Assembly: GCA_022866185.1 (NCBI GenBank)
Contig: JALHUG010000246.1
Coordinates: 1 to 7,481, forward strand
Direction of reading: 5' to 3'
Length of the DNA: 7,481 bases
Source of the DNA: Dehalococcoidia bacterium
Lineage (GTDB): Bacteria > Chloroflexota > Dehalococcoidia > SM23-28-2
This document shows, piece by piece, positions 1 through 6,168 of the stretch. Each line of letters begins with the position of its first letter. Positions within the stretch are counted from its first letter, which is position 1. Under the pieces are notes generated by a model that was not told the origin of the DNA, ran no database searches, and worked only from the letters and a program-made list of their open reading frames with translations. The position numbers and the translations under genes are program-made.

Positions 1-612
1 GCTCGCCTGGGCCTCGAAGAAGCGCCAGCGCTCGTCTGGCGACATGGCCTCGATCTCGCGCACCGCTGCGTACTCGTCGTCAGCGGCGCCCTCCGCGACC
101 GGCTCGCCGACAAGGGTGTCATACAGCACCGGGTTGCGAAAGCGGCAGGCGCGACAGGAGGCGTGAAGGTAGCGCTCCTTCTCCAGGGCGATCTCGAAGC
201 CGTCCCCGCGGAGGATCACCTCCGATTCCCGCTCCTGCACTTCCAGGGCCTCTCTCCCCGCCAGCTCAGCCTCGATGCGGCGCCGGTCGAGCATGCCCTG
301 GCAGGGAACGCCGATGATGTGCACCCGCTCGCGCTCTATTCGTCCCTCCCTGATAAGCCCCACGACGGAGCGCGCATCGCAGCCCTTGGCGACGATGCCC
401 ACCCTTCCGCTACAGCGTGGCAGGTACTTGGCGAGATTGTTCTCGCAGCTCATGTTCCAGACCAGCCGCTCGACCTCGGCGGCATCTCGCACGAAGCAGG
501 GCGAAGCGCGCAGAGGAACGGTGCCGGCCTCAAAGCCGATGACGACATCCACCAGCCCGTCGCTCAGCAGTCGCCGGGCAGCATCCCTTATTGCCTGGGA
601 GGGATCCGTCAC
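1..612 (-). CDS. FrhB-like (coenzyme F420 hydrogenase/dehydrogenase beta-subunit family) protein, C-terminus off the left edge
   Basis: The open frame runs 204 codons from a GTG at 612 to the window edge with no stop, so the 3' end is missing. The N-terminus resembles the FrhB/FdhB flavoprotein family: a VDVVIGFEAGTVPLR segment (residues 21-35), a KGCDARSVVGLI loop (76-87), GVPCQG (101-106) and a CxxC pair (C153, C156). The last visible part, SPDERWRFFEAQ (191-202), is the stretch that in related proteins leads into a ferredoxin-like Cys cluster, so that cluster is expected just outside the window. FrhB-type proteins bind FAD and pass electrons between F420H2, NAD(P)H or ferredoxin and Fe-S partners; which one applies here cannot be told. 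The GTG overlaps the mvhD stop codon (GTGA) and has GAGG 7 nt upstream, implying coupled translation. Family assignment is fairly sure; substrate is unknown. Confidence 0.8.
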   Translation of the reverse strand, partial: MTDPSQAIRDAARRLLSDGLVDVVIGFEAGTVPLRASPCFVRDAAEVERLVWNMSCENNLAKYLPRCSGRVGIVAKGCDARSVVGLIREGRIERERVHIIGVPCQGMLDRRRIEAELAGREALEVQERESEVILRGDGFEIALEKERYLHASCRACRFRNPVLYDTLVGEPVAEGAADDEYAAVREIEAMSPDERWRFFEAQAS

Positions 613-1082
613 GACGCCACCTCTTGCTCCCGCGCCCTGACCAGCCGCTGGGCGGGACCCAGTTTCCGCACCGACTCGGTCACCTCTGTCACCACCTGGG
701 CGAACTTGCCGCCCTCGGACGCGGACACCCAGGCGAACTGCACTCGCCCCTCCTCGATCCCCAGGTACTCGAGCAGGCTCTTGAGCAGGGCGAAACGCCT
801 TCTGGCCAGGTAGTTGCCTTCGAGGTAGTGGCAGTCGCCGGGGTGGCAGCCGGAGACCAGCACGCCGTCGGCGCCGTGCATGAGGGCGCGGATGATGAAT
901 AGCGGGTTCACCCGACCAGCGCACGGCACACGGATGGTGCGCGTGTTGGGCGGGTACTGGAGGCGGCTCGTCCCCGCCAGGTCAGCGCCGGCGTAGCTGC
1001 ACCAGTTGCAGAGAAAGGCCACTATCCGTGGTTCCCACTGAGCGGGCTTCTCCTCCACAGACTGAGCGTGCTTCTCTTCCAA
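609..1082 (-). CDS. mvhD: MvhD/FlpD-type [2Fe-2S] electron-transfer subunit
   Basis: A 157-residue protein of the MvhD family (pfam FlpD), which carries electrons between HdrA and a hydrogenase, formate dehydrogenase or other donor in the cytoplasm. The family core is clear: FLCNWCSYAGADLAG (residues 23-37), RVPCAGRV (51-58) and VSGCHPGDCHY (76-86). This gives the expected five conserved cysteines C25, C28, C54, C79 and C84, from which the cluster ligands are drawn. The length is near the family norm of about 140 residues, with no fused HdrA-type domain as seen in QmoB. I chose a TTG start at 1082 because GGAG sits 8 nt upstream and it follows the hdrA stop by 14 nt. A longer ATG-started frame from 1199 would run about 100 nt into hdrA and adds residues unlike the family. 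No hydrogenase gene is visible, so its partner may be the following FrhB-like protein. Confidence 0.9.
   Translation of the reverse strand: MEEKHAQSVEEKPAQWEPRIVAFLCNWCSYAGADLAGTSRLQYPPNTRTIRVPCAGRVNPLFIIRALMHGADGVLVSGCHPGDCHYLEGNYLARRRFALLKSLLEYLGIEEGRVQFAWVSASEGGKFAQVVTEVTESVRKLGPAQRLVRAREQEVAS
620..623 (-). promoter_or_regulatory. Ribosome binding site for the FrhB-like gene
   Basis: GAGG on the minus strand lies 7 nt before the GTG at 612, inside the end of mvhD. It supports the GTG that overlaps the mvhD stop codon as the true start. Confidence 0.65.
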
Positions 1083-1090
1083 GGTGATAA

Positions 1091-1094
1091 CTCC
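1091..1094 (-). promoter_or_regulatory. Ribosome binding site deciding a TTG start for mvhD
   Basis: GGAG on the minus strand, 8 nt before the TTG at 1082, lies in the 14-nt gap after the hdrA stop codon. There is no ATG or GTG between this site and the conserved domain, so TTG is the best start. Confidence 0.65.
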
Positions 1095-1096
1095 AC

Positions 1097-4000
1097 TTAC
1101 AGTGCCGTTATCGCAGCGAGAACCTGCTCGTTGCTCATCCCCAGGATATCGATCGCCCCCGGCCAGCAGGCGGCGGCGCACGCCCCGCAGCCCTTGCACA
1201 CGACCCCGTTGACCACCGCGACCTTCGCCTCTTCGTCGATAGTGATCGCATCAAAGGGACACACTGCCTGGCAGAGGCCGCACCCTGTGCACTTCCTGCG
1301 CTGCACCTCGGCGACAGTCCCCAGCGCTTCCAGCGCCTCTTGCGCCAGGACGGAGGCTGCCCGTGAGGCTGCGGCCTGAGCTTGGGCCAGGGCCTCGTCC
1401 AGAGACTTCGGGCCGTGAGCCAGCCCGCAGAGGAACACGCCATCTCGCGGGAAGTCCACCGGCCGCAGCTTCATGTGAGCCTCGAGGAAGAACCCATCAC
1501 TATCCAGAGGCACCTTCAGCATACTCGAGAGGCGGGCGTTGTCCTCGTTGGGGATCGTCGGCGCGGCCAGAGCCAGGATATCTGCCTTCACCTCGGCCAC
1601 ACGGCCGAGGTCGCAGTCCTCGCCCGTGACCAGCAGTGCCTGCGACCCGGCGTCCACAGAAGCCTGCGGCGGCGCTTCCGGCCGATAGCGGTGGAATCGG
1701 ACGCCGCGCTCTCGCGCCAACCGATACGACTCCTCGGACAGGCCGTAGGTCATCATGTCCCGGTAGAAGACATGGACATCGATCTCGGGGTTGAGCTCCT
1801 TCAGCCGCAAGGCGAGCTTGACCGTCTGCCGACAACAGGTCCGGCTGCAATAGGGCCTATCGTCGCTCCGCGAGCCAGCGCATTGGATGAATACGACGTT
1901 ACGGGCCCGCGCTAGGTGAGCACCGCCCGACGCTATCTCGTCCTCCAGCTCGAGGAGGGTTAGCACCCGCTCATCTGCGCCGTATGGGTACCCGCTGGGT
2001 TGCCCCTCGTTCGCGCCGCTGGCAACGATGATCACGCCGTGCTCGATATTCCGCTCTTGCCCGTCGCCGCGGCCAGCGATGACAGTCGAGAAGTTCCCCA
2101 CGTGGCCACGGGCCTCCCGCACCTCGGCGTTTCGGTGGACGGTGATCAGCGGGTGGCTCTCCACCCGCGCTACGAGGGCTTTCACCTGCGCACTGACGTC
2201 CTCGCCGTCGAGGGAGTACCGCAGGCGGTTGGCTATGCCGCCCAACTGGTCACTCTTCTCCGCAATGTGGACGGGGAAGCCCTGCTCGGCCAGAGATAGG
2301 GCCGCTGTCATGCCAGCCATTCCCCCGCCGAGCACTAGAGCCGACCGGTTTACTGGCAGCGAGAAGTGTAGAGCCTGCCGGCCGAGCCGTGCTCGCGCCA
2401 CGGCCATGCTCACCAGCTCGGCGGCCTTCCGCGTGGCGACCTCCTGCTCGTGCATGTGCACCCAGGAGCACTGCTCGCGGATGTTGGCCATCTCGAACAG
2501 GGTAGGGTTCAGGCCGGCCTGGCGTATGGTGTCTCGGAATAGCGGCTCATGGGTGCGCGGTGTGCAGGCGGCCACCACCACCCGGTTTATGCCCTGCTGC
2601 TCGATTGCCTCGATGATCCGACGGGACGTATCTATGGAGCAGGTGAAAAGGTTCTCTTCGGCATGAACGACGTTAGGGAGGGTGCGGGCGTAGTCCGCCA
2701 ACGACGGCACGTCCACGACCCGGCCAATGTTGGTGCCGCAGCGGCAGATGAAGACTCCGATTCGGGGACGTTCGCCGGACACGTCCTTCTCCGGCGGATA
2801 CTCCTTTGTGGTCGTTAGGCCACCCCGAGCATCAGCCAGAAGCTGGGCTGCCAGGGAGGCCGCGCCGCTCGCCATCGTCACGGACTGTGGGATGTCGGCT
2901 GGGCCAGCGAAGACGCCCGCCACGAAGATGCCGGGGCGAGAGGTGGAGACCGGCGAGGATGGACTGGTGCGGCAGAAGCCGTTGGCATCGACCTCCACAC
3001 CCAGCTTCTCGGCCAGCTCCAGGGAACCGGGGCCTGGCTCCATGCCCACAGAGAGCACCACCAGATCGAACTCCTCTTCATGGGCCTTATTGTCCTCGCC
3101 CCAGTAGCGGATGAGGAGTCCCTGCGTCCCCGGCAGCTCCTTGATTGTCGACACGATGCTCCGGATGTAGCGCACGCCCGGCATATGGCTCACCTGGCGG
3201 TAGTACTGCTCGAACCCCTTGCCGTAGCTACGGACATCGTTGTGGAAGACAGTAGCCTGGACGCCTTCGTCGTGCTCCCGGGCCATCGTCACATGCTTCG
3301 CCGCGTACATACAGCATACCGCTGAGCAATAATTGCGACCGTGGGCAGCATCACGTGAGCCGACGCACTGGATCCAGGCGATCTTTCTTGCCGGCCGTCC
3401 GTCTGAGGGGCGAACCACCTCTCCACCAGTGGGGCCAGCGGCGCTGAGGATGCGCTCGAACTGCAGGCCGGTCAGCACGTTGCGGTAGCGCCCGTAGCCG
3501 TATTCAGGCTTCTTCGCCGCATCGAATGGCTCATAGCCGGGAGCCAGGATGATCGCGCCTACTTGCACCTCTACCTTCTCTTCCGTTTGGCTGAAGTCGA
3601 TGGCCCCGCGCTCGCAGAATTTCTCGCAGGCCCGGCAGGTGCCCTTCAAGAAGTAGGCACAGCGCTCTGGGTCGATGACCGGCACGTTGGGAACCGCCTG
3701 AGAGAACGGCGTGTAGATGGCCTTCCGCTTCCCCAGACCGCAATCGAACTCACTGTCTGCCTTCCAGGGACACTTCTCCTGGCAGATGCCACAGCCGGTG
3801 CACTTCTCGGCGTTGACGAAGCGCGGCTTCTTCAGCAAGACGGCCGTGAAGTTCCCTGCCTGCCCCCGCACCTCATCGACGCGCGCTCGAGTTATGATCT
3901 CTATGTTCGGGTTCCTCGCGCAGTCGATCAGCTTGGGAGAGAGGATGCACATTGAGCAGTCGTTCGTGGGGAACGTCTTGTCGAGCTGCGCCATCCGCCC

Positions 4001-4180
4001 GCCGATGCTCGGCGACTCCTCCACGAGGTAGACCTTGAAGCCCATCGCGGCCAGGTCCAGCGACGCCTGGATGCCGCTCACCCCGCCGCCTGCCACGAGA
4101 ACAGCTCCCACCTTGGAGTGCGGTCCCGCACTCGCCGCTGGCTGCTCGTTCAACAGGGTGGAGCCTGTTGCCTCTGCCAT
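1097..4180 (-). CDS. hdrA: Tandem-type HdrA: heterodisulfide reductase flavin/Fe-S subunit with two FAD lobes (1027 aa)
   Basis: HdrA is the FAD-containing hub of cytoplasmic Hdr complexes and can bifurcate electron pairs. Module order: FAD lobe 1 (about 24-455) with GGGVSG at 31-36, the HdrA signature around C75, C78 and C87, an inserted 2[4Fe-4S] ferredoxin (C127, C130, C133, C137; C174, C182, C185, C189) and a QCVGSRD...YCSAVCC segment (271-290). Next is the canonical HdrA N-terminal domain (471-600; ICRCG, CTPRTHEPLF, cysteines 479, 481, 514, 539, 571). FAD lobe 2 (about 612-945) has GGGMAG at 618-623 and YCSRTCC (777-783) but no ferredoxin insert. The C-terminal ferredoxin has C964, C967, C970, C974 and C995, C998, C1001, C1005. 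Ordinary HdrA is about 650 residues with one FAD lobe. The ATG at 4180 is chosen over one at 4240 because it overlaps the hdrB stop (TGATG) and has GGGAG 7 nt upstream. Substrate pair unknown. Confidence 0.93.
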   Translation of the reverse strand: MAEATGSTLLNEQPAASAGPHSKVGAVLVAGGGVSGIQASLDLAAMGFKVYLVEESPSIGGRMAQLDKTFPTNDCSMCILSPKLIDCARNPNIEIITRARVDEVRGQAGNFTAVLLKKPRFVNAEKCTGCGICQEKCPWKADSEFDCGLGKRKAIYTPFSQAVPNVPVIDPERCAYFLKGTCRACEKFCERGAIDFSQTEEKVEVQVGAIILAPGYEPFDAAKKPEYGYGRYRNVLTGLQFERILSAAGPTGGEVVRPSDGRPARKIAWIQCVGSRDAAHGRNYCSAVCCMYAAKHVTMAREHDEGVQATVFHNDVRSYGKGFEQYYRQVSHMPGVRYIRSIVSTIKELPGTQGLLIRYWGEDNKAHEEEFDLVVLSVGMEPGPGSLELAEKLGVEVDANGFCRTSPSSPVSTSRPGIFVAGVFAGPADIPQSVTMASGAASLAAQLLADARGGLTTTKEYPPEKDVSGERPRIGVFICRCGTNIGRVVDVPSLADYARTLPNVVHAEENLFTCSIDTSRRIIEAIEQQGINRVVVAACTPRTHEPLFRDTIRQAGLNPTLFEMANIREQCSWVHMHEQEVATRKAAELVSMAVARARLGRQALHFSLPVNRSALVLGGGMAGMTAALSLAEQGFPVHIAEKSDQLGGIANRLRYSLDGEDVSAQVKALVARVESHPLITVHRNAEVREARGHVGNFSTVIAGRGDGQERNIEHGVIIVASGANEGQPSGYPYGADERVLTLLELEDEIASGGAHLARARNVVFIQCAGSRSDDRPYCSRTCCRQTVKLALRLKELNPEIDVHVFYRDMMTYGLSEESYRLARERGVRFHRYRPEAPPQASVDAGSQALLVTGEDCDLGRVAEVKADILALAAPTIPNEDNARLSSMLKVPLDSDGFFLEAHMKLRPVDFPRDGVFLCGLAHGPKSLDEALAQAQAAASRAASVLAQEALEALGTVAEVQRRKCTGCGLCQAVCPFDAITIDEEAKVAVVNGVVCKGCGACAAACWPGAIDILGMSNEQVLAAITAL

Positions 4181-4980
4181 CAGATGACTCCCGCCTTCTT
4201 CAGAACCGGCACCGGGTCGACCATGTGCCGTCGCCACCACGACTCGGTTCCCTCTAGGCCGAGGGCGCAGGCCAGCAGCTCAGTGAAATACAGCACGGGG
4301 AGGCCACCCTTATCTTGCCGAGTGTCGAGATTCGCCTGGCACAAAGGACAGGCGGTCACGATGCAGTCTGCGCCCGCCTGACGGGCCATTTCTGCTAGGT
4401 GGCTGCTTAGCCGGCGAACCACGTCCGGACGCGCCACTGCCAGCCCCGCCCCACAGCAATCGGTCTTGAACGACCAGGGCCGTATGTCGGCCCCAACTGC
4501 CGCCATAACCTGGTCCATCGACTGCGGGTCCTCGTAGTCTTCCCTGCCGGTCACTTCGGGCGGTCTCACCAGCAGGCAGCCGTAGTAGAGGACGATCTTG
4601 AGGCCACTTAGAGGCCGCTGGAGCGACTCGCGCAGCCGGTCCAGCGTCTCTGGGCTACTGATCACGTCCAGCGCATGGAGCACCGTCACGGGCGAGGCCG
4701 ATTCCTTCTCGCCTATCTTCAACCGCTGGTAGCAGGCGGCGCAGGGCGCGACGAGCTCGTTTCCCGCCGCTGCCGCCAGCTCCAGGTTGCGCGTCGCCAA
4801 CGCTATCGCCAGCTCTTGGTCGAGCGAATGCCCCGCGCTGGCCCCGCAGCATGTCCAGTTGGCTAGCTCGCGCAACTCTATGCCCAGCGCCCGATAGACC
4901 AGCCTTGTCGACTCGTCATACTCGCGCGACATCCCATGCAGAGAGCAGCCGGGATAGTAGGACAGAACCCTCACGGTCAT
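4180..4980 (-). CDS. hdrB: HdrB: heterodisulfide reductase catalytic subunit with two CCG domains
   Basis: A 266-residue protein, close to the normal HdrB length. Two cysteine-rich CCG motifs are intact: C12-x31-C44C45-x34-C80xxC83 and C135-x39-C175C176-x34-C211xxC214. In methanogen HdrB such motifs hold two noncubane [4Fe-4S] clusters that cleave the CoM-S-S-CoB disulfide. Conservation of both suggests the same chemistry here on a disulfide or other thiol compound; the substrate is not known in bacteria that lack CoM/CoB. The start overlaps the hdrC stop (ATGA) and is preceded by a purine-rich ribosome binding site at 4984-4993. The stop shares one base with the hdrA start. No membrane segment is visible, so the protein should be cytoplasmic, bound to HdrC. 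Confidence 0.94.
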   Translation of the reverse strand: MTVRVLSYYPGCSLHGMSREYDESTRLVYRALGIELRELANWTCCGASAGHSLDQELAIALATRNLELAAAAGNELVAPCAACYQRLKIGEKESASPVTVLHALDVISSPETLDRLRESLQRPLSGLKIVLYYGCLLVRPPEVTGREDYEDPQSMDQVMAAVGADIRPWSFKTDCCGAGLAVARPDVVRRLSSHLAEMARQAGADCIVTACPLCQANLDTRQDKGGLPVLYFTELLACALGLEGTESWWRRHMVDPVPVLKKAGVI

Positions 4981-5534
4981 TTGCCCTTCCCCCGTTCAAA
5001 GAGACGGCGCAGCTCCCGCGTCGCGGTCTTCTTCGGTGGGATAAGAGGGAGCTTCCCCTTCTGGAACATCCCTATCCCCAACAGGATGCCCTCCGGCACA
5101 CGCCTGGCCCTCAGCGCGTAGCGGGCCGTCAGCGACATCTCGTGCACGCGGCCGCGAGCTTTCACGTCGTCCAGAAAGGCGCGGTGAAATGCCAGCATCC
5201 GCCCGTCGCGGGGCTTCACGCCGGAGGCCACCGCCCGCTGCTTCAGAGCGTCTATCACGCCGGCAACATCCACGCCGTTCGGGCAGCGGGTAGTGCAGGT
5301 CTGGCAGGACGTGCAGAGCCAAATGCCTGAGCTACGCAGTGCCTCGCCTTCGGGTCCGGCCACCGCCAGTCTGACAAGCTGGTGCGGGGCAAGATCCATG
5401 TCGTCGGCCACGGGGCAGCCTGCCGAGCACTTGCGGCAGGAGAAGCACAGCTCCGCGTTCAGACCCTCGACTCCGCGGATGCGGTCGAGCTGTGGCCTGT
5501 TGGCCGCCATCGGTCCGGAGAGACCTGACATCAT
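4977..5534 (-). CDS. hdrC: HdrC: 2[4Fe-4S] electron-transfer subunit
   Basis: A 185-residue ferredoxin-type subunit that relays electrons between HdrA and HdrB. Two classic motifs are seen: C30xxC33xxC36xxxC40-P and C74xxC77xxC80xxxC84-P, each able to hold a [4Fe-4S] cluster. The rest is helical and basic at the C-terminus (KK, RR, GKGK). No hydrophobic segment of membrane length is present, so this is the soluble HdrC type and not the fused HdrE/QmoC or DsrM-like membrane form. The ATG at 5534 overlaps the stop of the Rrf2 gene (ATGA) and has AAGG 6 nt upstream; a second ATG follows immediately at 5531 and a third at residue 9, so the exact start is uncertain by a few residues. Confidence 0.93.
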   Translation of the reverse strand: MMSGLSGPMAANRPQLDRIRGVEGLNAELCFSCRKCSAGCPVADDMDLAPHQLVRLAVAGPEGEALRSSGIWLCTSCQTCTTRCPNGVDVAGVIDALKQRAVASGVKPRDGRMLAFHRAFLDDVKARGRVHEMSLTARYALRARRVPEGILLGIGMFQKGKLPLIPPKKTATRELRRLFERGKGK

Positions 5535-6010
5535 GGCCTGCCTTGATTCTCTGGCCTAGTTGTACTAGATGCAGTACTTTGCGGGGGGCTCGGTTGTTCC
5601 TTCTCCCGCTGCTGGCGACAAAGGTCCTCCAGGGTCTGCGATTCCAGGAAGTCGATCAAGAGCTGTCCCATTTGCATCCAGATGTCCCGTGTGGCGCATC
5701 TGCTCGAGCGCGGACACCATCGGGGACTGTCAACACACTCCACAAGAACAATTGGGCCTTCGAGGGTCTGGAAGATCTGGCTGAGCTTTATCTCCGAGGG
5801 CGGTCTGGTCAGACTGATTCCGCCGCCCGCCCCGCGGACGCTTCTTAGTAGGCCCGCCACCTCCAGTCGGCTAACGAGATGTTCCAGATACTTCTTCGAC
5901 ATCTCCTGTCTCCGGGCGATGTCTCTGAGGTGCACTGGTCCTTCCCCGTCTTGAAGGGCAACATCGAGCATCGCTCTGGTGCCGTACCGTGCTCTGGTAG
6001 AAAGCCTCAT
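5531..6010 (-). CDS. Rrf2/IscR-family Fe-S transcriptional regulator heading the hdr operon
   Basis: A 159-residue Rrf2-family protein. The N-terminal winged helix (about 1-85) shows MRLSTRARYGTRAMLDVA, the recognition-helix region EMSKKYLEHLVSRLE (36-50) and the wing SVRGAGGGISL (57-67). Three cysteines C92-x6-C99-x5-C105 match the IscR/NsrR pattern for a [2Fe-2S] or [4Fe-4S] sensor cluster. IscR's fourth ligand His107 appears replaced by Arg108, as in many non-enterobacterial Rrf2 proteins. A fourth cysteine, C131, and a Gln/Ser/Pro/Thr-rich tail (about 132-159) are extra. Its stop overlaps the hdrC start, so it is translated with the Hdr subunits, and a palindrome sits on its promoter. Inference: it senses redox state, NO or Fe-S supply and autoregulates the operon. 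GAGG lies 8 nt before the ATG. Confidence 0.9.
   Translation of the reverse strand: MRLSTRARYGTRAMLDVALQDGEGPVHLRDIARRQEMSKKYLEHLVSRLEVAGLLRSVRGAGGGISLTRPPSEIKLSQIFQTLEGPIVLVECVDSPRWCPRSSRCATRDIWMQMGQLLIDFLESQTLEDLCRQQREKEQPSPPQSTASSTTRPENQGRP
5556..5577. repeat. Nested inverted repeats at the end of the rrf2-like gene, just before hdrC
   Basis: Two overlapping dyads share bases. CTAGT-TGT-ACTAG lies at 5556-5568, and GTACT with AGTAC 6 nt apart lies at 5562-5577. They fall in the low-complexity Ser/Thr-rich tail codons of the regulator, 22-43 nt before the hdrC start. They could be an internal protein-binding site, alternative mRNA hairpins, or chance in a stretch with little coding constraint. 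Confidence 0.35.
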
Positions 6011-6078
6011 CTCCCGAGCCTCGTTCTTGCCACTATCGCCAGTCGGGGTGCTTGCGACGGGCTACTCGTATCTGCTCC

Positions 6079-6090
6079 ATCGTGAACGAT
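6079..6090. repeat. Short dyad in the leader of the hdr operon
   Basis: ATCGT-GA-ACGAT, a 12-bp palindrome, lies 4 bp from the larger palindrome at 6095-6114, inside the predicted 5' leader. It may extend the operator region but is short enough to arise by chance. Confidence 0.3.
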
Positions 6091-6094
6091 TGGA

Positions 6095-6114
6095 ACTAAG
6101 GCTATCGCCTTAGT
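6095..6114. promoter_or_regulatory. Candidate operator: 20-bp perfect inverted repeat over the transcription start
   Basis: The arms ACTAAGGC and GCCTTAGT match perfectly with a 4-bp spacer. The -10 box ends at 6119 on the minus strand, so transcription should begin near 6112, inside this element. Such placement is typical of a repressor operator, and the gene transcribed is an Rrf2-type DNA-binding protein, so autoregulation is the simplest reading. It is not a Rho-independent terminator, because no U-run follows either arm. In RNA, a start upstream of it would give an 8-bp hairpin. Confidence 0.6.
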
Positions 6115-6118
6115 AAAC

Positions 6119-6148
6119 ATTATAGACCCGTCAACTTATGTCAGTCAA
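6119..6148 (-). promoter_or_regulatory. Sigma70-type promoter of the rrf2-hdr operon
   Basis: On the minus strand, TTGACT (6148-6143) and a consensus TATAAT (6124-6119) are separated by 18 bp. Transcription would start near 6112, leaving a leader of about 100 nt before the regulator's ATG at 6010. The promoter lies only about 20 bp after the 3' end of the tRNA gene. Confidence 0.7.
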
Positions 6149-6155
6149 GATGTCA
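6130..6155. repeat. Imperfect tandem repeat over the -35 box of the hdr operon promoter
   Basis: Two adjacent units read on the plus strand as GTCAACTTATGTCA (6130-6143) and GTCAAGATGTCA (6144-6155). They align with a 2-nt length difference and one substitution. The -35 box straddles the unit boundary. It could be a pair of activator half-sites or a local duplication. Confidence 0.45.
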
Positions 6156-6168
6156 TTAAGAGTGTTAG

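Larger units (their letters stand above)
1..6148 (-). other. rrf2-hdrC-hdrB-hdrA-mvhD-frhB-like operon
   Basis: Six same-strand genes follow one promoter, with junctions ATGA (rrf2/hdrC), ATGA (hdrC/hdrB), TGATG (hdrB/hdrA), a 14-nt gap (hdrA/mvhD) and GTGA (mvhD/frhB-like). No internal terminator is seen. The gene order predicts a soluble Hdr-type complex with HdrCB, a flavin hub, a [2Fe-2S] linker and an FrhB-like flavin module made in balanced amounts. The operon continues past the left edge. Confidence 0.85.

Noticed and set aside
163..813. A 216-codon plus-strand open frame opposite the FrhB-like and mvhD genes
   Set aside because: It is antisense to clearly recognisable proteins, has no recognisable motif and is the usual by-product of GC-rich coding DNA.
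1083..1199. An mvhD start at the ATG at 1199
   Set aside because: The extra residues are a frame-shifted reading of the HdrA C-terminus and do not belong to the MvhD family.
1382..2666. Long plus-strand open frames opposite hdrA (1382-1915, 2028-2666)
   Set aside because: Both mirror well-conserved HdrA codons and their translations look like reverse-strand low-complexity sequence rich in Arg and Pro.
609..4180. A QmoAB-type (sulfate reduction) complex
   Set aside because: MvhD is a separate small protein and not fused to HdrA as in QmoB, there is no membrane QmoC, and HdrB with two CCG domains is present.
4181..4240. A 20-residue N-terminal extension of HdrA from an ATG at 4240
   Set aside because: It overlaps hdrB by 60 nt; the ATG at 4180 has GGGAG at proper spacing and a typical TGATG overlap.
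6095..6114. The palindrome as a Rho-independent terminator of the tRNA
   Set aside because: Neither arm is followed by a T-run, the stem is short, and it sits on the predicted transcription start of the next operon.
6129..6134. TTGACG (minus strand) as the -35 box of the hdr operon promoter
   Set aside because: It is only 4 bp from the TATAAT; the TTGACT at 6143-6148 has an acceptable 18-bp spacing.
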